Origin: Betaproteobacteria bacterium
Lineage (GTDB): Bacteria; Pseudomonadota; Gammaproteobacteria; Burkholderiales; Thiobacillaceae
Assembly: GCA_016873905.1 (NCBI GenBank)
Contig: VGVU01000012.1
Coordinates: forward strand, 1-20,123
Direction of reading: 5' to 3'
Length of the DNA stretch: 20,123 bases
Shown: in pieces, positions 14,488-20,123 of the stretch
How positions within the stretch are numbered: the first letter of the stretch is position 1
Layout: every line of letters starts with the position of its first letter
Program-made: the position numbers and the translations under genes
The notes under the pieces: model-generated
Seen by the model: only the letters and a program-made list of their open reading frames with translations
What the model was told of the DNA's origin: nothing
Database searches by the model: none

Positions 14488-15276
14488 ATGGCCTGGTTCG
14501 AAAAGGAAATGGACTATGCGCGCGATAACCTGACGGCAGCCTCAGACAGCGTCATCAATCGCGCCGGCGACCGTCTGGACGCTGTCATGCAAGCCGCCGT
14601 ACAGCAGGCCGGGAGCGAGTTACAGGCCGTGGTCGGGACCGCCAGCAAGGAAATCGACGCCAAGCTGGACAAGATCTCCCAAGAATTGCACGACCAGCGC
14701 AGCCTGACCAAGGACGATGTGCGCGATCTGGTGGATTACGCCGCCGAACGCCTGTCAGGCGTACTGGACCAGCGCATTGCCGTCATGAAGAGCGAAATTT
14801 CCACCCTGGTGCAGGAAAAGACCGAGTACTTCAAGGCCGAGATTGACGACTTCTTTATCCGTCGCCAGCGCGATCTGGCCCGGGAACGACAGCGTCTGGT
14901 CATCAACATTGCCCTCGCCTTTCTCGCCTCCATCGCCGTGGGCGCCGTCTCCCTGTTCTACAAAGGCATCGACCAGATCGACATGCTGTCGGTGTTCCGC
15001 ATCGTACTCGCCTCGCTGGCCGGCGGTTACAGCGTCTATCTGGTCATCGGCATGTTGCGCTACTGGCTGAGCCTCGCCGAACACGAGAAGGACATGGTTT
15101 ATGTCGCCGCCCGCTACTGGGGCTGGCTCAGGCCCGCCAGCGTGCTTGGATCCTTCACCCTGATGTTGCTTCTGGGCGGCCTCTCACTGGCCCTGATCTT
15201 CCCGGACGAGGCCTTGCGGATCCTGCACCTGCAGAAATGGGTGGAAAACACCATCAGCCTCACCCCGCGTCCCTGA
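14488..15276 (+). CDS. Membrane protein of unknown function with long amphipathic helical N-terminus and three TM segments
   Basis: I do not recognise this 262-residue protein. Residues 1-135 are almost free of Pro and Cys, rich in Ala, Asp, Glu, Lys and Gln, and look like one long amphipathic helix or coiled coil (DSVINRAGDRLDAVMQAAVQ, KLDKISQELHD), resembling apolipoprotein-like or methyl-accepting linker helices. A basic stretch RRQRDLARERQR (125-136) precedes TM1 at about 138-157; TM2 is about 168-190 and TM3 about 216-238. Charge distribution suggests a cytoplasmic N-terminus and periplasmic C-terminus. There is no enzyme motif. Evidence that it is a real gene: a very strong Shine-Dalgarno 10 bases or less after plsY, plausible topology and no frame disruption. 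The position suggests cotranscription with plsY and perhaps a membrane-organising role; the role is inference only. Confidence 0.85.
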   Translation: MAWFEKEMDYARDNLTAASDSVINRAGDRLDAVMQAAVQQAGSELQAVVGTASKEIDAKLDKISQELHDQRSLTKDDVRDLVDYAAERLSGVLDQRIAVMKSEISTLVQEKTEYFKAEIDDFFIRRQRDLARERQRLVINIALAFLASIAVGAVSLFYKGIDQIDMLSVFRIVLASLAGGYSVYLVIGMLRYWLSLAEHEKDMVYVAARYWGWLRPASVLGSFTLMLLLGGLSLALIFPDEALRILHLQKWVENTISLTPRP

Positions 15277-15301
15277 CGCAACCGTTGCGGTTTCCGTCAG
15301 G
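15272..15301. terminator. Convergent-gene hairpin enclosing both stop codons
   Basis: CCTGACG (15272-15278) and CGTCAGG (15295-15301) form a 7-bp inverted repeat, and CGCAA-CCG-TTGCG (15277-15289) forms an alternative inner hairpin. The outer arms contain the TGA stops of the upstream plus-strand gene and of tsaD on the minus strand. Only a short GTTTCC follows the inner stem, so intrinsic termination would be weak. The placement suggests a shared bidirectional transcript end. Confidence 0.4.
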
Positions 15302-16307
15302 CGGCCTGCAACTGACTCAAATCCCAACGCGGACGGACCGTAAAGACGCCATCCGCGGCCGGCGCATCCGCAAGCAGGCGTTGCGCCCCAGCATAGGCGA
15401 TCATGGCCCCGTTATCCGTACATAACGCCAGCGGGGGGTAATAAACCGTCGCCCCCACTCGCGCCGCCTCGGCATTCAGGCGCGAGCGCAACAGGGTATT
15501 GGCACTGACCCCGCCCGCAACCACCAGACGATGAAAACCCGTCTGCTTGAGCGCCCTCAAGGCCTTGCCGGCCAGAACCTCCACCGCCGCCACCTGAAAT
15601 GCGGCGGCCACATCCTCGCGGCGAGCCTCGGGGTTCTTGTGCACCAGATTAAGAACCGCTGTCTTGAGACCACTAAAACTGAAGTCGAGATCGCCGCTGT
15701 TCAGCATCGGCCGCGGCAATGAATAGCAAAAGGCATCCCCCTGCTGCGCCAGGCGTGAGATCTCTGGCCCGCCGGGATAGGGCAGGCCCAGCAGTTGCCC
15801 CGTCTTGTCAAAGGCCTCGCCCGCGGCATCATCCAGCGTCTCTCCCAGCAGCGTGTAACGCCCGACCCCATCGACCTGCATCAACTGCGTATGGCCGCCG
15901 GACACCAACAAGGCCACGAAAGGAAATTCGGGACGCGGATCCGCCAGAAGGGGCGAGAGTAAATGCCCCTCCAGGTGATGCACGCCGATCGCAGGAATTC
16001 CCAGACCAACCGCAAGCCCTTGGGCGAAACTCGCCCCCACCAGCAAGGCCCCCGCCAAACCCGGACCCTGGGTATAGGCAATGGCATCAATCGCATCGAG
16101 AGAGGCGCCCGCCGCCTCCAAAACGCGTTGGGTCAGGGGCACAATCCGCCGAATATGGTCGCGCGAAGCCAGCTCCGGAACCACGCCACCGTACTCGGCA
16201 TGCATCTCCACCTGGGAGTGCAAGGCGTGCGAACGCAGCCCGGCGACCGTGTCATACAAGGCCACGCCGGTCTCATCGCAGGAGGATTCGATACCCAATA
16301 CCAACAT
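15297..16307 (-). CDS. tsaD: tRNA N6-adenosine threonylcarbamoyltransferase, TsaD subunit
   Basis: TsaD transfers the threonylcarbamoyl group to A37 of ANN-decoding tRNAs (t6A), working with TsaB and TsaE. It is an ASKHA-fold protein of 336 residues (family about 335-340). The metal-binding His 111 and His 115 are in HHLEGHLLSP. Other signatures: MLVLGIESSCDETGVAL, the loop TQGPGLAGALLVG, LLVSGGHTQL, GEAFDKTGQLLGLPYPGGP, DFSFSGLKTAV, VVAGGVSANTLLR and CTDNGAMIAY. The ATG at 16307 gives the conserved start. No Shine-Dalgarno is seen; a TATCCT sequence just upstream could be a poor -10. It is divergent from rpsU across 71 bases, the classic tsaD/rpsU arrangement. Confidence 0.98.
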   Translation of the reverse strand: MLVLGIESSCDETGVALYDTVAGLRSHALHSQVEMHAEYGGVVPELASRDHIRRIVPLTQRVLEAAGASLDAIDAIAYTQGPGLAGALLVGASFAQGLAVGLGIPAIGVHHLEGHLLSPLLADPRPEFPFVALLVSGGHTQLMQVDGVGRYTLLGETLDDAAGEAFDKTGQLLGLPYPGGPEISRLAQQGDAFCYSLPRPMLNSGDLDFSFSGLKTAVLNLVHKNPEARREDVAAAFQVAAVEVLAGKALRALKQTGFHRLVVAGGVSANTLLRSRLNAEAARVGATVYYPPLALCTDNGAMIAYAGAQRLLADAPAADGVFTVRPRWDLSQLQAA

Positions 16308-16322
16308 GGTGCATAGGATAAC

Positions 16323-16351
16323 TTGTAATTACGCGCTACCGTGCCTATAAT
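16323..16351 (+). promoter_or_regulatory. Sigma-70 promoter of the rpsU-yqeY-dnaG cluster
   Basis: TTGTAA (16323-16328; 4 of 6 to the -35 consensus), a 17-base spacer and a perfect TATAAT (16346-16351). The expected transcript start is near 16358, giving a U-rich leader of about 20 bases before rpsU. An 8-bp palindrome GTAATTAC (16325-16332) overlaps the -35 box. No LexA-type CTGT-N8-ACAG is present. Confidence 0.75.
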
Positions 16352-16378
16352 TGCCGCTCTTTTTTATCGGGTTTTGAT

Positions 16379-16591
16379 ATGCCGAACGTTCGCCTCAAAG
16401 AAAATGAGCCGTTTGAAGTCGCGATGCGTCGCTTCAAGCGCGCCATCGAAAAGACTGGTCTGCTGACCGAACTGCGTGCCCGCGAGTTTTACGAAAAGCC
16501 GACCAACGAGCGCAAGCGCAAGCTGGCCGCTGCCGTGAAGCGTCAATACAAGCGCACGCGTAGCCAGACCCTGCCCCCGAAGCTGTACTGA
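16379..16591 (+). CDS. rpsU: 30S ribosomal protein S21
   Basis: S21 is a small basic protein of the 30S head/platform that helps the anti-Shine-Dalgarno end of 16S rRNA pair with mRNA. The 70 residues match the family along their whole length: MPNVRLKENEPFEVAMRRFK, REFYEKPTNERKRKLAAAVKR and a basic tail. The leader has no Shine-Dalgarno (U-rich, then TTTTGAT before the ATG), which is notable for a ribosomal protein gene and may favour S1-dependent initiation. First gene of the macromolecular synthesis cluster; a strong hairpin follows its stop. Confidence 0.99.
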   Translation: MPNVRLKENEPFEVAMRRFKRAIEKTGLLTELRAREFYEKPTNERKRKLAAAVKRQYKRTRSQTLPPKLY

Positions 16592-16601
16592 TCCAGCCGC
16601 A

Positions 16602-16625
16602 GATACGGGTGACAACGCCCGTATC
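16602..16625 (+). promoter_or_regulatory. Strong hairpin just after rpsU (candidate attenuator or processing site)
   Basis: GATACGGG (16602-16609) pairs perfectly with CCCGTATC (16618-16625). Two further pairs (U-G, G-C) leave an ACAA loop, making a 10-bp stem starting 10 bases after the rpsU stop. No T-run follows (CTACTGAAC), so it is not a canonical intrinsic terminator. In E. coli an attenuating terminator lies at the corresponding place after rpsU and lowers dnaG expression; the analogy is inference. Confidence 0.55.
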
Positions 16626-16653
16626 CTACTGAACTCACCGGGCCAACCGCGCG

Positions 16654-17097
16654 ATGTCGCTCAAAATCCGCATTCAGGATGACATGAAGACGGCCATGCG
16701 CGCCCGTGAGGCCGATCGTCTGTCGGCCCTCCGCCTGCTCTTTGCGGCCATCCGGCAACGCGAGATTGATGAGCGCATCGAACTCGACGACAGCGGTGTC
16801 ATCACCATCCTCGAAAAGCTCGGCAAACAACGCAAGGACGCACAGTCCCAGTACGAGGCGGCCAATCGTCCGGATCTCGCGGAGCGCGAGGCCTTCGAAC
16901 TCACCATCCTGGCCCATTATCTTCCGCAACCCCTGTCCGAGGCCGAGGTCGCGGCGGCTGTCCAGGCGGCCATTACCGAATCCGGTGCCACCTCGGCGCG
17001 CGACATGGGCAAAGTCATGGCCCTGCTCAAGCCCCGCCTGGCTGGGCGGGCCGACATGACCGCCGTCTCAGGCGCCGTCAAGGTCGCCCTCGCCTGA
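16654..17097 (+). CDS. yqeY: GatB/YqeY domain protein
   Basis: A 147-residue, mostly helical protein of the GatB/YqeY family. The domain resembles the tRNA-binding tail of the GatB amidotransferase subunit, but free-standing YqeY has no firmly established function. Family features seen: SLKIRIQDDMKTAMRAREAD, RLSALRLLFAAIRQREIDER, EKLGKQRKDAQSQYEAANRPDLAERE, LAHYLPQPLSEAEV and the C-terminal MGKVMALLKPRLAGRADM. The rpsU-yqeY-dnaG order is widely conserved in proteobacteria. No Shine-Dalgarno precedes the ATG; the start matches the family. dnaG begins 15 bases after the stop. Confidence 0.95.
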   Translation: MSLKIRIQDDMKTAMRAREADRLSALRLLFAAIRQREIDERIELDDSGVITILEKLGKQRKDAQSQYEAANRPDLAEREAFELTILAHYLPQPLSEAEVAAAVQAAITESGATSARDMGKVMALLKPRLAGRADMTAVSGAVKVALA

Positions 17098-17112
17098 CCC
17101 CTCTCCTGGGCC

Positions 17113-18834
17113 ATGATTCCCCAGGACTTCATCCAGACCCTGCTCGACCGGACGGATATCGTCGAGGTCATTGACCGTCAGGTACCGCTCAAGAAGGCCG
17201 GTGCCAACTATCAGGCCTGCTGCCCGTTCCACAACGAAAAAACCCCGTCCTTCAGCGTCAGCCCGACCAAGCAGTTCTACCATTGCTTTGGCTGCGGCGC
17301 GCACGGCACCGCCATCACCTTTCTGATGCAATACGGAGGCATGGGATTTGTCGATGCCGTCACGGATCTCGCCGGCCGCGTAGGCCTGCAAGTCCCTGAA
17401 GACGAACGCGGTCCGCGCCCCGAAAGCGATCTCAATGCACGCCTCAGCACCCTTTTGGAGGCGGCAGGCCAGCATTACCGCAACGCCCTCAGGCGTCACC
17501 CCCCTGCCATCGACTACCTGAAGCAGCGGGGCGTCACCGGCGCCACGGCGGCCCGTTTTGAACTCGGCTACAGCGAGGCCGAATGGCAAGGCCTGGCAAG
17601 GTCCCTGCCTGACTATGCCAGCGCCGAAACGGAGCAGGCGGGCCTCGTCATTAGCGGCGAGCAAGGCAAGCGTTACGACCGCTTTCGCGATCGCATAATG
17701 TTCCCAATCCGCAATGATCGCGGACGCTTGATCGGTTTCGGTGGCCGCCTGCTCGGCGACGGCAAACCGAAATATCTCAACTCCCCCGAGACCCCTCTGT
17801 TTCACAAAGGCCGCGAACTCTACGGGCTGTTCGAAAACAGGCGCAGCATCCAGCAATCGGGCAGCGTGGTGGTGGTCGAAGGCTACATGGATGTCGTCAT
17901 GCTGACCCAAGCCGGCGCCGAAAACGCCGTGGCCACGCTCGGCACGGCCGTGACGGCTGACCAGGTGCACACCCTGCTGCGCCGTGTCGACCAGATCCTG
18001 TTTGCCTTTGATGGCGACAATGCCGGCCGCAAGGCCGCCTGGCGGGCGCTGGAAAATTGTCTGCCCGCCCTGCAGGACGGCAAGCAGATCGGCTTTGTTT
18101 TCCTACCCGACGGTGAAGATCCTGACAGTTTCGTGCGTAAACGCGGTCTCGCCGCGTGGACAGAGCTGCAAAAGCGCCCGCAAGCCCTGTCCGAGTTTCT
18201 GTTTGGCTCCTTGAGCCGCGACCTCGACCTCAGCACCCCCGAGGGTCAGGTCCGTCTAACCACCCTGGCCAATCCCTATCTGGACCAGATCCGCAGCGCG
18301 CCACTGCTGGCCCGCAGCCTGCGCCAACGACTCTCCGAACTCGCAGGCGTCGCCGCCCCGCCACCCTTTCACGCGCCTGCGCCCCGATACGCCCAGAAAG
18401 CCCCGCGCCCGCCGTCAAAGCCCCTGCTGCGCGGCCCTGAATTTGTCTTGCTGCAGGGTCTTCTGCACGACCCACAGCGAGCCAGTCGCATTCCGCCCTC
18501 CTTTCAGTCTCGTCAGCCCGCCGGGCAGGCCGTGCTGGCGCTATTGGAGCACCTGCACACACAGCCTCCAGCGCTCAACAGCCGCGACCTTATCGAACAG
18601 TTCCGCGAAGGCGATCATAAAGAAATCGTCCGCGCCGCCGTGGAAGAGATCCTGCGCTGGGATAGCCAATACGATGCCGATGCCGAGTTTTCGGGGGCCT
18701 TGGCGAGTCTTGATGCCCAGGCCAGCCGTCTGGATGTGAGCCGCCTGTCCGGAAAAAGGCCCAGCGAGATGTCTGCAGAGGAACGCGCCGCCCTGCAAAG
18801 CGCGTTGCTGACCCCCAAAAAACGCCCGTCTTAG
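17113..18834 (+). CDS. dnaG: DNA primase
   Basis: DnaG makes RNA primers for replication together with the DnaB helicase. The N-terminal zinc-binding domain (1-100) has Cys 37, His 40, Cys 58 and Cys 61 in CCPFHNEKTPSFSV and HCFGCG. The catalytic core has the TOPRIM residues Glu 256 (VVVVEGYMDVVM) and Asp 300/Asp 302 (FDGDNAGR), with LPDGEDPDSFV at about 332-342. A Pro-rich linker at about 415-440 leads to the C-terminal helicase-interaction domain (440-573), which is typically divergent. The length is 573 residues (E. coli 581). The ATG at 17113 fits the family; no Shine-Dalgarno is seen. Likely cotranscribed with rpsU and yqeY; rpoD has its own -10 box downstream. Confidence 0.98.
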   Translation: MIPQDFIQTLLDRTDIVEVIDRQVPLKKAGANYQACCPFHNEKTPSFSVSPTKQFYHCFGCGAHGTAITFLMQYGGMGFVDAVTDLAGRVGLQVPEDERGPRPESDLNARLSTLLEAAGQHYRNALRRHPPAIDYLKQRGVTGATAARFELGYSEAEWQGLARSLPDYASAETEQAGLVISGEQGKRYDRFRDRIMFPIRNDRGRLIGFGGRLLGDGKPKYLNSPETPLFHKGRELYGLFENRRSIQQSGSVVVVEGYMDVVMLTQAGAENAVATLGTAVTADQVHTLLRRVDQILFAFDGDNAGRKAAWRALENCLPALQDGKQIGFVFLPDGEDPDSFVRKRGLAAWTELQKRPQALSEFLFGSLSRDLDLSTPEGQVRLTTLANPYLDQIRSAPLLARSLRQRLSELAGVAAPPPFHAPAPRYAQKAPRPPSKPLLRGPEFVLLQGLLHDPQRASRIPPSFQSRQPAGQAVLALLEHLHTQPPALNSRDLIEQFREGDHKEIVRAAVEEILRWDSQYDADAEFSGALASLDAQASRLDVSRLSGKRPSEMSAEERAALQSALLTPKKRPS

Positions 18835-18840
18835 CGGTCA

Positions 18841-18873
18841 TGCGCAAAGGCGCAGCCCTGTCGCCCACGGCGA
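18841..18873 (+). promoter_or_regulatory. Two adjacent small hairpins after dnaG
   Basis: TGCGC-AAAG-GCGCA (18841-18854) and TCGCC-CAC-GGCGA (18861-18873) lie just after the dnaG stop and are followed by ATAGAAAAG. Neither has a T-run. They could serve as transcript end or RNA-processing signals between dnaG and rpoD; in E. coli an RNase E site lies in this interval. Function is inferred. Confidence 0.35.
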
Positions 18874-18914
18874 ATAGAAAAGCCCGCAGAAACAGACGCC
18901 TAGCTCATATTTAC

Positions 18915-18942
18915 GCAACAATGAGCCCCCATCGTGTATAAT
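18915..18942 (+). promoter_or_regulatory. Candidate rpoD promoter
   Basis: A perfect TATAAT at 18937-18942 lies 36 bases before the rpoD ATG in the 144-base dnaG-rpoD gap. The -35 is weak (GCAACA at 18915-18920, 16-base spacer, 3 of 6). The predicted start near 18950 leaves a leader of about 29 bases. This would let rpoD be expressed independently of dnaG. Confidence 0.5.
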
Positions 18943-18978
18943 CCTCGGTTCAGCCGACCTTACCTTCCATAGCCCGCG

Positions 18979-20123
18979 ATGCCGACCCAATCTGCCCCGA
19001 AAAACGATTCCAAGGTCTCCCCCCAAAAAACCGCTCAGGGAAAACGGGCTGCGGCAGCCAAGAAGACCATTCCGGAGCTTTTCCTGACTGAAAACGGCGG
19101 GGCTGAAACCACCGAGATCGCGCGCACACGCCTGAAGGCCTTGATTCTGCTTGGCAAGGAACGCAGTTACCTGACCTATGCGGAGATCAATGATCACCTG
19201 CCGGACCTGGCGGCGGATCAACTGGAAGGCGTTGTCACCATGCTGAACGGCATGGCGGTGCAGGTTTACGACGAAGCACCCGATGCCGAAACGCTCCTCA
19301 TGAATGAGACCCCGGCGGTCGTGGCCGACGAAGACGCCGCCGATGCTGCCGAGGCTGCCCTTTCAACGGTGGATGCCGAGTTCGGCCGCACCACCGATCC
19401 GGTGCGCATGTACATGCGCGAAATGGGCTCGGTCGAACTTCTCACCCGCGAGAAAGAAATCGCCATCGCCAAGCGCATCGAGGAAGGTCTGAAGCACATG
19501 ATGCAGGCCATCTCCGCCTGCCCGCTCAGCCTGGCACAAATCCTCGACCTCTGGGGCCGCATTGAGCGTGACGAGATGCGCATCGAGGAATTGATCGACG
19601 GCTTTACCACCGAAAGCGGGGACGACATGCCCCTCGCCACCGACGCACAGGAAGAAGATACCGAGGTCGAAGACAGTGGCGAAGACGACGAAAGCCGTCG
19701 TGCTGCGGCCACCGCCGCCAACCTCGCCCTGCTCAAAAGCGAGGCCGTCGAACGCTTCACCCTGCTGCGCGATCTGCAAGCCAAACTCGTGAAGGCCAGG
19801 GCCCGTTACGGTGCCGACAGCAAACAGGCCGCAAAGCTTCAGGATGGCATTTCTCAGCACATCCTCAGTATCCGCTTCGCGGCCCGTCAAGTCGATCAGC
19901 TCTGTGAAAGCGTACGCGGCATGGTCGAGCAAGTGCGTGTCGAAGAGCGCGCCATCATGGACATTGCCGTCAATAAATGCGGCATGCCCCGTACCCATTT
20001 CATCAAGACCTTCCCAGGCCATCATGGCGACCCGGAATGGCTGGTAACGGAGCTCGCCTCTGGCGCGCCCTACTGTGCGGCCCTGGATCGCCAGCGCCAT
20101 GTCATCAACGAGCTGCAATCACG
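18979..20123 (+). CDS. rpoD: RNA polymerase primary sigma factor, sigma-70 (partial, C-terminus beyond window edge)
   Basis: The first 381 codons of the housekeeping sigma factor; the full protein is usually 610-650 residues. After a Lys/Ala/Gln-rich N-terminus, region 1.1 is recognisable (RTRLKALILLGKERSYLTYAEINDHLPD). Region 1.2 follows with DPVRMYMREMGSVELLTREKEIAIAKRIEEG at about 135-165. The acidic non-conserved region of proteobacterial group 1 sigmas (EEDTEVEDSGEDDES) and helices with VRGMVEQVRVEERAIMDIAVNKCGM come next. The window stops inside this region, before the promoter-binding regions 2-4. The ATG at 18979 gives the expected start, without a clear Shine-Dalgarno. The position after dnaG is diagnostic. 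Confidence 0.96.
   Translation, partial: MPTQSAPKNDSKVSPQKTAQGKRAAAAKKTIPELFLTENGGAETTEIARTRLKALILLGKERSYLTYAEINDHLPDLAADQLEGVVTMLNGMAVQVYDEAPDAETLLMNETPAVVADEDAADAAEAALSTVDAEFGRTTDPVRMYMREMGSVELLTREKEIAIAKRIEEGLKHMMQAISACPLSLAQILDLWGRIERDEMRIEELIDGFTTESGDDMPLATDAQEEDTEVEDSGEDDESRRAAATAANLALLKSEAVERFTLLRDLQAKLVKARARYGADSKQAAKLQDGISQHILSIRFAARQVDQLCESVRGMVEQVRVEERAIMDIAVNKCGMPRTHFIKTFPGHHGDPEWLVTELASGAPYCAALDRQRHVINELQS

Noticed and set aside
16308..16378. LexA box upstream of rpsU, as in the E. coli operon
   Set aside because: No CTGT-N8-ACAG-like palindrome is present in the gap.
19363..20118. A 251-codon minus-strand frame opposite rpoD
   Set aside because: Its composition follows from the rpoD codons. 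The rpoD frame shows clear sigma-70 regions 1.1 and 1.2, which settles the coding strand.
1..20123. tRNA or rRNA genes, CRISPR arrays, insertion sequences, phage or plasmid genes, attachment sites
   Set aside because: No such sequence patterns were found. Gaps between genes are at most about 145 bases and gene order is that of a conserved chromosomal backbone.

Overview
This is a compact, GC-rich proteobacterial chromosome segment made almost entirely of conserved housekeeping genes. Gene content and order point to Betaproteobacteria or a close relative such as Acidithiobacillia. The supporting runs are kdsD-kdsC-lptC-lptA-lptB-rpoN-hpf-ptsN next to a Kef-type antiporter, lepA-lepB-rnc-era-recO-pdxJ, and tsaD / rpsU-yqeY-dnaG-rpoD. 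The taxonomic placement is inference from gene order and protein similarity recalled from memory; no search was run.

Layout. (1) 1-5579, minus strand, reading right to left: the Kdo arm of LPS synthesis (kdsD, kdsC), the LPS transport genes lptC, lptA and lptB, sigma-54 (rpoN), the ribosome hibernation factor hpf, and the 5' part of ptsN (EIIA-Ntr), which is cut by the window edge. Junctions from kdsD to lptB overlap or lie within 1 base. A terminator-like hairpin sits between rpoN and hpf. (2) 5645-7609, plus strand: a CPA2/Kef-type cation/proton antiporter with RCK domains, divergent from kdsD. (3) 7616-13362, minus strand: lepA, lepB, rnc, era, recO, pdxJ, a translation/secretion/RNA-processing operon with short overlaps. 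folB (13476-13832, minus) lies upstream of it. (4) 13881-15276, plus strand: plsY and an unrecognised three-TM membrane protein with a long amphipathic helical N-terminus. This is the only protein here I cannot assign to a family. (5) 15297-16307, minus strand: tsaD. (6) 16379 to the end, plus strand: the macromolecular synthesis cluster rpsU, yqeY, dnaG and the first 381 codons of rpoD.

There is no gene-free stretch longer than about 145 bases. I see no tRNA, rRNA, CRISPR array, insertion sequence, phage gene or attachment site. The parts not explained by the genes are small: hairpins in several intercistronic gaps, a purine-rich 15-bp repeat upstream of lepA, a 12-bp in-frame tandem duplication in pdxJ, overlapping divergent -10 boxes between folB and plsY, and few Shine-Dalgarno sequences. 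I found no convincing new multi-gene system. The strongest lead is the unknown gene at 14488-15276.
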